From the NCBI RefSeq assembly GCF_035610345.1, contig NZ_CP141213.1:868001-932000 (forward strand): DNA of 64,000 nucleotides. Reading direction: 5' to 3'. The notes beneath the pieces were generated by a model. The model was not told where the DNA came from and did not search any database. It was given only the letters and a program-made list of their open reading frames with translations. Positions 26,409 through 34,606 of this stretch are shown piece after piece. The translations under genes were made by a program, and so were the position numbers. Each line of letters starts with the position of its first letter. The first letter of the stretch is position 1. This stretch comes from Sinorhizobium meliloti (lineage in GTDB: Bacteria > Pseudomonadota > Alphaproteobacteria > Rhizobiales > Rhizobiaceae).

Positions 26409-26668
26409 GCATTTTCCGTTTCTTCAGCAAGCAGACCTCGGCGCCGACGGCGCGCGAGCGCCTGCAGGTGCTGCTGGCGCATGAGCGGGCGTCGGTCGGC
26501 CAGTCGGACCTCGTTGCGGTGCTCCGGGAAGAAATTCTCGCGGTCATCGCCAAGCATGTCCAGGTCGACCGCGACAAGGTCAACGTCACGATGGAACGCG
26601 GCGAGCACGTCACCACGCTCGAAGTCGACATCGAGATACCGATGAAGGCGGGCGTGCGGGCGGCCTGA
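26405..26668 (+). CDS. minE: Cell division topological specificity factor MinE
   Basis: 87 residues. The N-terminal membrane helix and anti-MinCD region ([20 protein letters not shown] then LLAHERA) and the C-terminal dimerisation domain ([20 protein letters not shown]) match MinE. It stimulates MinD ATPase and restricts inhibition to the poles. Its ATG is inside the minD stop. A hairpin 65 bp downstream closes the operon. Confidence 0.96.
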   Translation: MSIFRFFSKQTSAPTARERLQVLLAHERASVGQSDLVAVLREEILAVIAKHVQVDRDKVNVTMERGEHVTTLEVDIEIPMKAGVRAA

Positions 26669-26733
26669 GCCGGCCGCAGCGGCACCATGGTCCGGCCAGG
26701 TTGCGCGAATGGCAACCGGATGGATATCCCTTC

Positions 26734-26761
26734 CTGCAGCCTCTCGTCCGGGAGGCTGCAG
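26734..26761 (+). terminator. minCDE terminator hairpin
   Basis: Stem CTGCAGCCTC (26734-26743) with GAGGCTGCAG (26752-26761) and an 8-nt loop, perfect over 10 bp, followed by tacggctttcg. Confidence 0.65.
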
Positions 26762-26793
26762 TACGGCTTTCGCCTGGCCACCGCGCCCCGTCG

Positions 26794-26831
26794 TCGGACT
26801 TTCGTCCGAATCACATCGGACGATCGTCCGA
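26794..26831. promoter_or_regulatory. Tandem TCGGAC-N4-GTCCGA operators upstream of emmA-like gene
   Basis: Two 16-bp inverted repeats, TCGGACTTTCGTCCGA (26794-26809) and TCGGACGATCGTCCGA (26816-26831), have centres exactly 22 bp apart. They lie 217 bp upstream of the glycine-rich protein gene, whose neighbour is a LuxR-type response regulator. A related dyad lies upstream of the second glycine-rich gene. The rest of 26832-27048 shows no gene. Confidence 0.65.
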
Positions 26832-27048
26832 CCGGCAAAAGCGAAACGTCTGAGACACCCCGATTGCAGTTGACGCACCGGTCAGGCCGTGACCAAAGAT
26901 GGCGCAACAGCCGGCGAAAGCGAATGTCGGGCTTTCCCGGTGGACTGTTGTCGGGTCGGCGACGACGCCGACGATCGGTGATAGCGTCAAGGCATTCGCG
27001 AGACCGCGATCAGGCGCATCCCGGTAAAAACTCTTCAGGAGGAGCGTG

Positions 27049-27516
27049 ATGGTCACGCGTCGAAACTTTCTTGCAGCACTGTGCTGGGTTTCGGTCGGCC
27101 TTCCCGTCGCCGTATCGCCTTACAAAATCGCGCTGTCGGGCTCAGGCATCGAACTGGAACCGCAATCCGCTCTCGCCAAGGGCGGTGGTAGCGGCGGCGG
27201 GCGTGGCGGTGGCGGCGGCGGCGGCGGACGAGGCGGTGGCAACGGCGGCGGACGAGGCGGTGGCAATGGCGGTGGAAACGGGGGCGGCGGCGGAAACGGT
27301 AAGGGCGGCGGCAATTCGAATTCCGGCCGGGCAAGCGGAAGAGCAACGACGTCCGTGGAAGGGGGCGGCTCCATCCTGCGCGTACGTCACCGGGACGGCA
27401 TCAGCGAGGTGATCGAAGACGCCCGTTACATCATGAAGGATTCGCGCGGGCGCACTATTGTCAACCGGCGGGCGACGTCGGCCGACCGGAGACGGCTTCT
27501 CTCCTTCATTGACTGA
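27049..27516 (+). CDS. emmA: Exported glycine-rich protein, EmmA-like
   Basis: 155 residues. A signal with an RR motif (TRRNFLAALCWVSVGL) leads to a mature part whose residues about 45-95 are almost only Gly with Arg, Asn and Ser (GGGRGGG, GGNGGG units). A conserved-looking C-terminal domain follows (SILRVRHRDGISEVIEDARY). ATG 27049 has AGGAGG 5 nt upstream. The symbol rests on memory of the S. meliloti emmABC locus, a small exported protein with a two-component pair affecting exopolysaccharide and motility. Its stop overlaps the regulator stop tail to tail by 11 bp. Confidence 0.62.
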   Translation: MVTRRNFLAALCWVSVGLPVAVSPYKIALSGSGIELEPQSALAKGGGSGGGRGGGGGGGGRGGGNGGGRGGGNGGGNGGGGGNGKGGGNSNSGRASGRATTSVEGGGSILRVRHRDGISEVIEDARYIMKDSRGRTIVNRRATSADRRRLLSFID

Positions 27517-28165
27517 CCGGACGCCAGTCGAGCGCGTCGCGCAGCACCATGGCGGCCTCCGTCCGGTTGGCGACGTCGAGCTTCGCCATGATCTGCGTCA
27601 TGTGATGTTTCACCGTTTTCTCGTGCAGATCGAGCTTTCGGGCAATCTGCTTGTTGCTCATTCCCGAGGCGACGAGGTGCAGGACCTCCTGTTCGCGCCG
27701 CGTCAGCTCGGCAACGAGGTTGGATTTGGCCGGTGCGGGATTGGCCAGCTGGCCCGTCAGCAGCTTGGCGGAAAGGGTGGGGGCGACATAGCTCTCGCCT
27801 GAGGCGACGGTGCGAATGACGTCCGCCAGCGCCCTCGCACCGATCCCCTTGAGAATGTAACCCTTCGCGCCTTCCTTGAGAGCTGCAGCGACGTCGTCAT
27901 TCGCCTCGGAAACGGTCAGCATGACGATCTTCTGCGCGGGCGCGACGCTCAGGATCGCCGGAATCGCGTTCAGCCCGCCGCCCGGCATGGAGATGTCGAG
28001 CAGCATCACATCAGGGTTGAAATTTTGCGCGATCGCGATCGCCTCGTCCCGCGACCCGCCTTCGGCAACGACCTCGAACCCGTCGATCTCCGACAGGCTC
28101 CGTGTCACACCCTCCCTGAACAAGGGGTGGTCATCGACCACGGCTACTCGAATTCCCGTCATCAT
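27506..28165 (-). CDS. emmC: NarL/LuxR-family response regulator, EmmC-like
   Basis: 219 residues. The receiver domain has VVDDHPLFREGV, phospho-acceptor Asp57 (VMLLDISMPGG) and Lys in KGYILKGIGA. The C-terminal LuxR helix-turn-helix (LTRREQEVLHLVASGMSNKQ to KTVKHHMTQIMAKL) binds DNA. It overlaps the kinase stop by ATGA, and a ggag site lies 6 nt before the ATG at 28165. The GGAC-N4-GTCC dyads flanking the locus are candidate sites. The symbol is by remembered gene order. Confidence 0.72.
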   Translation of the reverse strand: MMTGIRVAVVDDHPLFREGVTRSLSEIDGFEVVAEGGSRDEAIAIAQNFNPDVMLLDISMPGGGLNAIPAILSVAPAQKIVMLTVSEANDDVAAALKEGAKGYILKGIGARALADVIRTVASGESYVAPTLSAKLLTGQLANPAPAKSNLVAELTRREQEVLHLVASGMSNKQIARKLDLHEKTVKHHMTQIMAKLDVANRTEAAMVLRDALDWRPVSQ

Positions 28166-29634
28166 GCCTGCTCCGTTTCCTCAAAACCGATCGACATCCG
28201 GACAATCGTGCCGGGCGCGTTGGGGTTGATCTCGAATGTTCCGCCGAGGCTCTCGACCCGGCCTTCAAGGCCCGCGAGACCGAGGCTCGTCGGCCGTACG
28301 TCTTTGGGGTCGAAGCCCGGCCCGCCGTCTGCAACCTCGACGGTAACCTTGTCACCCTTCGTACTCTGCGTCACGCGCTGCGCGATGCCGCCGCCGTGAC
28401 GGTAGGCATTGTTAAGCGCTTCCTGCACGAAACGGTATATGCAGATCTTCGCCGATGCCGAAAGGCGCTCGGGCGGGTCGGTCATCGACAACTCCACGGT
28501 GGTTCCCGTTCGTTGTTCATGGGCGTGGACGCAGCGCTCCAGAATTTTCCTCAGGCCGGCGGTCTCTATCTGCGGCAGGACCAGCCCGCTGCACAGCGTT
28601 CTGATCTCGTTCATCGCCTCGTCGAGGCTGCCCTTGATGGCGGCGATCTCACGCTCGCGCAGTTCGGCGGGCGTCGTGGGGCTGACAAGCTTGTTGCTGT
28701 CCAGTCGCAGGGAAGCATAGGCCACGAGTTGCGCCGGCCCGTCATGCAGATCGGCGCCGATCCGCCGCAACAGGGTCTCGTTCAGCGCGGTCGCTCGCTG
28801 GGAGGCCTGGCGCAGGCGCCCGCGCAGTGTCTCGTTCTGCGCAAGCAGCGCCGAAAGCTCGTCGACGCGCTGCGCAAGCGCATGGCGCTGCTTCTCTATC
28901 GTTCTGCTGCCGCGCAGGACGATGGCCGAAAGGGCGATGAAGAAGGCGAGCGTGAAGCCGGCAACGGCGAGCCACGTGTGAAGCCTCGCCCGATTGAGGC
29001 TCTGCTCGAATTCGTCGGCAATCTCGTGGAATTCCGAGACGGCGACCACCTCGCCGGACCAGGGTTGGAGAAGGGGATTGTAGATCTCCAGGAGAGGACT
29101 GCTCGAAAGGCGCTCCGTCTCGCCGTCGGCCTCGTCGAGAGGCATGAAACGAGCGACCATGCCGCCGTCGAATGCCGCCGTCAGCTCCGGACCCAGCTCA
29201 TACTTCTGACCGACCATGGCCTTGTCGCTCGAATAGAGAACCGTGCCGTCGGCACGCCAGAGGCGAAATGAAGCAAGCCGATCACCCAAAGCGCCCTGCC
29301 CAAGCGTTTCGTCAAGCGCCCGTGCCACCGAATCGTCGAGCACCTGCGTCGTTTGCATGTCGGGCAGAAGCGGCGCAATCACGCTATCGACATAGAGCGC
29401 CGTGGTGGCCGCGGAGTTGCGCGTCACGGCGTCCTCTATAAGGCTCGTCACGAAGGCGCCGACGACGAGCATCGCCGCGGCGGCTACAGAGCCACCGATA
29501 ATGAGGAACTGCTTCGCCAGCGGCTGAGAGTTCCACCGTCTGATGAGGGCGTCGACGTGCACGAGAGATCTCACGATGGCCCGCTCAATTCGTCGCCGGC
29601 ACTGCTGCGTTCTTTGCAACCGCCAAATTAGCAT
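28162..29634 (-). CDS. emmB: NarL-type sensor histidine kinase, EmmB-like
   Basis: 490 residues. Two membrane helices (about 44-66 and 222-242) enclose a periplasmic sensor region. The HisKA_3 box follows with the phospho-acceptor His near residue 297 (IGADLHDGPAQLV), then a C-terminal HATPase domain (NAYRHGGG, DGGPGFDP, GLAGLEGRVESLGG). The cognate regulator gene overlaps its end. The start is uncertain: TTG 29652, ATG 29634 and GTG 29574 are all in frame, and none has a strong ribosome site; ATG is chosen. The symbol is by remembered gene order. Confidence 0.75.
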   Translation of the reverse strand: MLIWRLQRTQQCRRRIERAIVRSLVHVDALIRRWNSQPLAKQFLIIGGSVAAAAMLVVGAFVTSLIEDAVTRNSAATTALYVDSVIAPLLPDMQTTQVLDDSVARALDETLGQGALGDRLASFRLWRADGTVLYSSDKAMVGQKYELGPELTAAFDGGMVARFMPLDEADGETERLSSSPLLEIYNPLLQPWSGEVVAVSEFHEIADEFEQSLNRARLHTWLAVAGFTLAFFIALSAIVLRGSRTIEKQRHALAQRVDELSALLAQNETLRGRLRQASQRATALNETLLRRIGADLHDGPAQLVAYASLRLDSNKLVSPTTPAELREREIAAIKGSLDEAMNEIRTLCSGLVLPQIETAGLRKILERCVHAHEQRTGTTVELSMTDPPERLSASAKICIYRFVQEALNNAYRHGGGIAQRVTQSTKGDKVTVEVADGGPGFDPKDVRPTSLGLAGLEGRVESLGGTFEINPNAPGTIVRMSIGFEETEQA

Positions 29635-29691
29635 TTCCGGCCGGCCGGTCAACGCGCGCCATCCCTTACCCCTTGGTCATAGCGCATCTTG

Positions 29692-29726
29692 GGACTTTTG
29701 ACGACCGGGCCCACGGACCTAAGTCC
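29692..29726. promoter_or_regulatory. GGAC-N4-GTCC dyad upstream of second glycine-rich gene
   Basis: A perfect 12-bp dyad GGACCTAAGTCC (29715-29726) is preceded by an imperfect copy GGACTTTTGACG (29692-29703). Their centres are 23 bp apart. It sits between the divergent kinase gene and the glycine-rich gene at 29850 and matches the core of the tandem operators at 26794-26831. Confidence 0.5.
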
Positions 29727-29849
29727 AATCAACCGGCGCATTGGTCCGGCGGCGGTGGAACCCGCACCAGTTGCACGCTATCGCTTAATCAATTGAAGCA
29801 GAAAATCGGCCGCAGCAACAACGGCCGCGACTTTCGATAGGAGGCCCTC

Positions 29850-30608
29850 ATGCCTATTTCCAAATTCGTCGGACGAGGTCTTATTGCGCTGGCGCTCGCA
29901 GGCGCTCCCCTGGCGGGCCTTGCACCCGGCATGTCGGACATCGCATTCGCCAAGGGCGGCAATGGCAACGGTGGCGGCAATGGTGGCGGCGGCAACGGCA
30001 ATGGCGGCGGCAATGGCGGGGGCCACGGCAATGGCGGCGGCCACGGCAAGAGCGGAAGCCACGGCAATAGCGGAAGCCACGCGAAGGCCCGATCCGATTC
30101 GGGCAGATCGGGCGGCGAGCGCGCGGGCACGCCGCGCTTCCTCCAGGACCTGTTCAAGCACGGCAGGAAGTCCGGAAAAGCGGCGCACGGCAAGTCCGGG
30201 AAGTCCGGTAAGGTAGTAAAGGCCAGGGTGACGGAAACGGCTGTCCCGACGCCGAAGCCCAAGAATCCGCAGGCCGAAACGGCAAAGCTGAGCTCGCTCG
30301 GCCGGAACTATCACGCCTACCTGAACTCGAACGATCCGCGAATGGCGGCAATCTCCGCCTATGCGATCGCCTATGCAGAGTTCGAGGCGGAGTTCGGCTC
30401 GGACGTCATCCCGACCGATCCGGCTCTCAGCGATGAAGCGCTGCGCGAGGCGATTGCAAGCTTCACGAATGGCGGCGAAGTGACGGATGCGACACTTGAG
30501 GACGTCAAGGAAACGCTTGGCGTCGGATCGTCCGTCGGGAAGATAGACGATATTCGTGAGCACCTTCTCGACACGACGCCCGATGAGGACGTCGTGATCG
30601 AAGACTGA
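29850..30608 (+). CDS. Exported glycine-rich protein
   Basis: 252 residues. A Sec signal (GLIALALAGAPLAGLAPG, cut near IAFA) is followed by a Gly/Asn/His repeat region (about 35-75, GGNGGG and GGGHGNGG units) and a basic Ser/Lys region. A structured acidic C-terminal half (about 140-252) contains YHAYLNSNDPRMAAISAYA. GGAGG precedes the ATG. It shares the layout of the EmmA-like protein across the kinase/regulator pair, and a related dyad upstream suggests joint control. No family name is known to me for the C-terminal part. Confidence 0.82.
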   Translation: MPISKFVGRGLIALALAGAPLAGLAPGMSDIAFAKGGNGNGGGNGGGGNGNGGGNGGGHGNGGGHGKSGSHGNSGSHAKARSDSGRSGGERAGTPRFLQDLFKHGRKSGKAAHGKSGKSGKVVKARVTETAVPTPKPKNPQAETAKLSSLGRNYHAYLNSNDPRMAAISAYAIAYAEFEAEFGSDVIPTDPALSDEALREAIASFTNGGEVTDATLEDVKETLGVGSSVGKIDDIREHLLDTTPDEDVVIED

Positions 30609-30629
30609 CCGGGCGAGGCGCGTCGCCGG

Positions 30630-31439
30630 ATGGAACATTTGAGAAGATTCGACCGTGTCGTCGGCGCCGTGACCCAAGCGATGCGGGAGGGACGGATAGG
30701 CTTCTCGCTGCAACAGGTCAATGCGGTCGGCGATACGGGCGAGGTGCTCTATTCGGAATGCCTAGGCAGGCTCGTAGAACGTGACGGAGCGGTCAGGACG
30801 AGCGAGGAATTCACGGCTTTTCTCGAAGCGTCGGGACGCGTTGCGTCATTCGATCGATACATGCTCGGTCTCGCATTCGAGTGGCTCGACTGCAATCCGT
30901 CAGGCGTGTTGGGTTGCGATATCTCGGCCGGGAACATTCTCGACGAGAACACTTGGTCGGAACTCTACGATCTGCTTTCGCGAAATCGGGAAATGGCCTC
31001 GCGCCTGGTTCTCGAGATAACGGAGTGCCTGCCGCTGGCCACCCTGCCGATGGCGGCGGAGTTCATTGAAGGCGCGCGCGAACTGGGCTACAGAATCGCC
31101 CTGGACAGTTTCGGAACGGGTCACTCGACGCCGGAATCGCTGTTGTCCATTCCCGTCGACATCGTGAAACTGGACGCATTCTTCATCGGCCGCGGCCAGG
31201 GCGGGGGCAAGGGGTTCCTCCATCATTTGGTGGGGCTCGCTTCCTGCGTTGCGCCGACGGTGGTCGTCGACGGCATCGAGACCTACGGACAGCTCGAAGC
31301 CGTCAAAAAGGCCGGCGCAACGCATGTGCAGGGCTTCCTTCTGTCCGAGCCGACGCTGTACCCGGTCTATTGCGGCCAGCCCGCGCCGCTGCCGGCCGCC
31401 ATACGCAGATCTGCGGGATCGCGGCAGCTGCATTCCTAG
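30630..31439 (+). CDS. Degenerate EAL-domain protein
   Basis: 269 residues spanning one EAL domain with no sensor domain. Catalytic positions are altered: the EAL signature reads SECLGRL, the metal-binding Asn position reads CDISAGN, the DDFGTG motif is DSFGTG, and the usual EGxET is DGIET. ITE and the Lys in VDIVKLD remain. I predict no c-di-GMP phosphodiesterase activity; binding or a protein-interaction role is possible. It begins 21 bp after the glycine-rich gene and is probably co-transcribed. ATG 30630 has a weak site. Confidence 0.82.
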   Translation: MEHLRRFDRVVGAVTQAMREGRIGFSLQQVNAVGDTGEVLYSECLGRLVERDGAVRTSEEFTAFLEASGRVASFDRYMLGLAFEWLDCNPSGVLGCDISAGNILDENTWSELYDLLSRNREMASRLVLEITECLPLATLPMAAEFIEGARELGYRIALDSFGTGHSTPESLLSIPVDIVKLDAFFIGRGQGGGKGFLHHLVGLASCVAPTVVVDGIETYGQLEAVKKAGATHVQGFLLSEPTLYPVYCGQPAPLPAAIRRSAGSRQLHS

Positions 31440-31668
31440 GCACGATGCTTTCAGGTCGGGTCGGCTAGAAGCATAAACGTGATCAAATCCAGGAATAAAG
31501 CGGAATGCGGGCGCAAAACCGCACACACCTCACCCCTCCGGCTGGCGGGCGACCCTCCGCGCGATGCTTGCAGATATCGAACATGTGATTGGCCGTGAGT
31601 TTGGCAATCCAGGCGAGTCGGCTACACGTCTACACGCGACCCCTTTTCTCTCTTCGTACCTGCTTGAG

Positions 31669-32400
31669 ATGTTTAGCAAAATTCAATTACGACGACGCAC
31701 GCTTCTTCTGGGAGCGATTTCCGCAACGGCAGCCGTCGCGGGGTGCTCGACCTCTGCGCCGCAAGCGCAGCGCGCCCCCGTGCCGCGTCTGGTGAGCCGC
31801 CCGATCGGGCTGGCGAGCGATGCCGAACTGGAAGCCAGATATGCTGCCGTCGAAGATGGCGGGCACTTCATTCCGGCAGTCCCCTATAGGGAGATGGATC
31901 CGAAATATTTTCGCCAGCGGGTGCCGGACCCCACCGGCGAACCGGCGGGGACGGTCGTCGTAGACACGCCCGGGCGGTTCCTCTACCTCATCGAGCCTGG
32001 CGGAACGGCGATGCGCTACGGCGTCGGAATTGGGCGCGAGGGCTTCGCCTGGCAGGGCGAAGGGATCATACACTGGCGCCAGCCCTGGCCTCGGTGGAAG
32101 CCTCCGGCCGATATGATCGCCCGCCGTCCGGAACTCGAAAAATACTCCGTCGCAAATGGCGGCATGGCCCCCGGCATAGACAATCCCTTGGGTGCCCGCG
32201 CGCTCTACATCTTCCAGAACGGGCAGGACACGCTGTACCGTCTGCACGGCACGCCGGAATGGAAATCGATCGGCAAGGCAGTTTCGTCAGGGTGCGTTCG
32301 GCTGGTGAACCAGGACGTCATCGATCTTTACAAGCGTGTACCCTATCACGCCCCGATCGTCGTCTATCAAAAGCCTCTCGCCGAGCAGCTTCAGGTCTAG
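31669..32400 (+). CDS. L,D-transpeptidase lipoprotein
   Basis: 243 residues. A basic N-terminus (QLRRRT) and a hydrophobic stretch lead to the lipobox VAGC with lipidated Cys26. The YkuD domain begins GTVVVDTPGRFLYL and has His193 (LHGTPEW) and catalytic Cys209 (SSGCVRL). It would form 3-3 peptidoglycan cross-links or attach proteins at the cell wall. ATG 31669 is chosen so that the lipoprotein signal starts properly; the longer frame to 31564 would bury it. The upstream gap 31440-31668 shows nothing clear. Confidence 0.9.
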   Translation: MFSKIQLRRRTLLLGAISATAAVAGCSTSAPQAQRAPVPRLVSRPIGLASDAELEARYAAVEDGGHFIPAVPYREMDPKYFRQRVPDPTGEPAGTVVVDTPGRFLYLIEPGGTAMRYGVGIGREGFAWQGEGIIHWRQPWPRWKPPADMIARRPELEKYSVANGGMAPGIDNPLGARALYIFQNGQDTLYRLHGTPEWKSIGKAVSSGCVRLVNQDVIDLYKRVPYHAPIVVYQKPLAEQLQV

Positions 32401-32436
32401 GGCTGTTCAGATCCGGCATACCCGCCGCGGTTGTTT

Positions 32437-32537
32437 GATGATTTTAGGCCGACCCGGCCTGAAATCATCGTGATTTAGAGCACTTCGAACGGCGCATTCC
32501 CGGACGCAAGACCACTCTGCGCCTTCTTGGAAGTGCT
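32437..32537. terminator. Hairpins between convergent genes
   Basis: A 14-bp stem with one wobble (32437-32450 with 32456-32469, arms gatgattttaggcc/ggcctgaaatcatc) and a 5-nt loop. It is followed by an inverted pair AGCACTTC (32479-32486) / GAAGTGCT (32530-32537). It lies between the transpeptidase stop and the convergent GNAT-like gene. The preceding bases cccgccgcggttgtttgat recur near 17693, so part may be repeat-derived. Confidence 0.55.
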
Positions 32538-33656
32538 TTAGATCCGGTTGAACGTCCCGCCGATCAGCCGGCTCCAGTGTTCCCCCGCCAGCCCGTTGAT
32601 GAACCCTCGTGCGTGACGGAAAGCGTCGACGAGTTCCTCCTCGCGGGAGTGGACGACGGTCGAGGCGGCATGGACGAAGCCGATACGGCGGCCCATCATG
32701 GCCTCAAGCAGCGCCGGCTGGGTTCGACCGCGCACAGCAGCGGCTCCGCGCGCGGCCGCGTGCTCTATCAGGCAGTCGAGGATCGGCCCGGCCTGTCCCG
32801 GCTGGGCGAGGACCTGGAGAACCCTGGCAGTTCCGCCGGGCTGCAGGTGGTAGAAAAACGCTCCGACGGGCGCACCACTTCGCGTTCTGACGGCCGCAAG
32901 CACCGGCTCGCCGAATTCCGGCTTCTTCTCCGCGTCTTCGAGGATATGGTCTAGCTGGCCCTCGGTCCAGGCCGGCTGCACGGCAAACTGCCTGGTCAAG
33001 GGGGCGAAGAGCTCGGCGAAGCCATGCCGGTCGATGTCGGCGACCTGCAGCGGTCCTTGGGTGGCGGCCTCGGGCACGCCCGACCAGCGCAGCTCGCCGC
33101 GTCGCAACTTGCCGCGATGGCGGCGATCGAATGCATGAGCCAGCGGCCGGAGTGCGCGGGCGGGACCGAACCGGCTCGCGACGAGATCGACGCCGAACGA
33201 TGCCGGCCGGATGACGCGTATCCAGTCGAGGCTGTATTGCGGCAGCACGACTCCCCGCAGCTTCGTCCACATCTGCGTCGAAACTTCGCTCGCCGTTTCG
33301 CTGAAGGAAAGGTCCTGCGGTCCTGCAAGGAACGCTTTCAGCAGCCGCGCGCCGGCCATCGGATCGCTTTCGCGGCCTTCGACCATCAGCGAGCCGCAGA
33401 TGGCGGCGCGCAATGCCCTGCCGCGATACGTCATGGCCAGAGTGTTCGCTCCGACGAAGCCGGAAATCCGGCCGCCATCGTTGCTATACACGAGCGGGCG
33501 GATTTCCGGGTCGTTGCCCGGGGCATCGATATAGAGTTGCCGAAGATATTCGATGAACGCAGGCGACGGCTCCTCCGCGCTGTTGCGGAAGACCTTCTGA
33601 AAGAGCCGCGCGACAGCCGGAATATCCTCGGCTGCGAGCGAACGGATGTCGCTCAT
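32538..33656 (-). CDS. GNAT-like acyltransferase of EPS locus, paralog 1
   Basis: 372 residues. The N-terminal half resembles a GNAT N-acyltransferase (IRSLAAEDIPAVARLFQKVF), and a second GNAT-like half contains VGAFFYHLQPGG. It ends INGLAGEHWSRLIGGTF. The gene at 35914-37062 is clearly its paralog (IGGLASETWSRLL end, matching AxDxPAVxRLF start). It probably acylates a sugar or lipid-linked oligosaccharide. Its start overlaps the methyltransferase stop by 4 bp (ATGA), so the two form one leftward operon. Confidence 0.75.
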   Translation of the reverse strand: MSDIRSLAAEDIPAVARLFQKVFRNSAEEPSPAFIEYLRQLYIDAPGNDPEIRPLVYSNDGGRISGFVGANTLAMTYRGRALRAAICGSLMVEGRESDPMAGARLLKAFLAGPQDLSFSETASEVSTQMWTKLRGVVLPQYSLDWIRVIRPASFGVDLVASRFGPARALRPLAHAFDRRHRGKLRRGELRWSGVPEAATQGPLQVADIDRHGFAELFAPLTRQFAVQPAWTEGQLDHILEDAEKKPEFGEPVLAAVRTRSGAPVGAFFYHLQPGGTARVLQVLAQPGQAGPILDCLIEHAAARGAAAVRGRTQPALLEAMMGRRIGFVHAASTVVHSREEELVDAFRHARGFINGLAGEHWSRLIGGTFNRI

Positions 33657-34387
33657 CTGTCCGCCCCGTCAGCCGCGGCGGCTGCCGCTGCACCGCCCAG
33701 CCTGCGCGCCAGTGCGACTCGCGGCTTTCCGGCCGAGTCCTCGGCGAATGTCACTGCCTCATAGGCCTTCGTCCGGGCGAGAAGCGCCGTGGCCTGGCGA
33801 TCCTGTCCCTCTCCGAACTCGAAGAGAAGCCAGCCGCCCGGCTTGAGGAAGGCGGCGGCTTCGCGGATCAGCCGCTGATGGATGGATATGCCGTAGGGCC
33901 CGCCATCGAACGCCTCCCGCGGCTCGCTTGCGAGAAGATGCGCGCTGTCGCCTTCCAGGCGGGATGTCGAGATATAGGGCGGGTTGCAGACGATCATGTC
34001 GACGGCGCCCGCGAGGTCCTCTCCCGCGAGGGCCGCGAACAGGTCGCCCTGGCGGATGACGACGCGGTCTCCAAGCGAGAGGCGCTCGACATTGCGCCTC
34101 GCAAGCGCGACCGTGCTGTCGGTGAGGTCTGCAGCCCAGACACGCGCGAGCGGTACCTCCGCGGCGATCCCCAGAGCGAGATTTCCGGATCCGCAGCACA
34201 TGTCGATCACGGTCGCCGGTCCGGCGCGCTCGATCAGGATCGCTGCGGCGTTCCGCCCGAGGAGTTCCGTCTCCTCCCTCGGCACAAGCACGTCCGGCGC
34301 CAGTTCGAGGTCGACGCCCATGAATCGTACGAGCCGTGGCGCGCGACCCTCGGTCCGGCCGTCAAGATGATTGTCGCCCTGCAGCAC
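33653..34387 (-). CDS. PrmC/HemK-like SAM-dependent methyltransferase
   Basis: 244 residues. It has motif I VIDMCCGSGNLALG and the NPPY signature (VCNPPYIS) of N5-glutamine or N6-adenine methyltransferases, preceded by VLVPREETELL as in PrmC. The GTG at 34387 is chosen because aaggag lies 6 nt upstream; the frame opens further back to 34483 without a ribosome site. Its place in the EPS locus suggests methylation of a polysaccharide precursor or of a partner protein; the housekeeping release-factor enzyme is less likely here. Confidence 0.78.
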   Translation of the reverse strand: MLQGDNHLDGRTEGRAPRLVRFMGVDLELAPDVLVPREETELLGRNAAAILIERAGPATVIDMCCGSGNLALGIAAEVPLARVWAADLTDSTVALARRNVERLSLGDRVVIRQGDLFAALAGEDLAGAVDMIVCNPPYISTSRLEGDSAHLLASEPREAFDGGPYGISIHQRLIREAAAFLKPGGWLLFEFGEGQDRQATALLARTKAYEAVTFAEDSAGKPRVALARRLGGAAAAAAADGADR

Positions 34388-34424
34388 GAAGGCTCCTTCG
34401 GTTATCGGATGGGATGTCGGTCCG

Positions 34425-34537
34425 GCGCACACTAGCGCGTGCAGGTAAACGGAAGCTGAAATGCAGGGCGTCCGACAACACATGGCGCCACAATGCTTAT
34501 GTTAACCGGCCAATCACTTATCCTCGCTAGTGTGCGC
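34425..34537. promoter_or_regulatory. Long-range dyad in divergent EPS promoter region
   Basis: The 13-mer GCGCACACTAGCG (34425-34437) recurs as its perfect inverse complement CGCTAGTGTGCGC (34525-34537), 100 bp apart. The pair brackets the gap between the leftward methyltransferase operon and the rightward flippase operon. A looped repressor site or divergent operator is plausible. Confidence 0.45.
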
Positions 34538-34606
34538 CTCAATCGGCGAGGGGGGCGTTTCGCAGCCCGGTGCCGGCCTTTAAGTCGATTTGTCAAGGCA
34601 GAACGG

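Noticed and set aside
27180..27310. Glycine-codon repeat tract considered as a CRISPR or minisatellite
   Set aside because: The ggcggtggc units are irregular, have no spacers, and are explained by the Gly-rich coding region.
29960..30080. Glycine/asparagine codon repeat considered as a separate repeat element
   Set aside because: It is in frame and encodes the low-complexity part of the exported protein.
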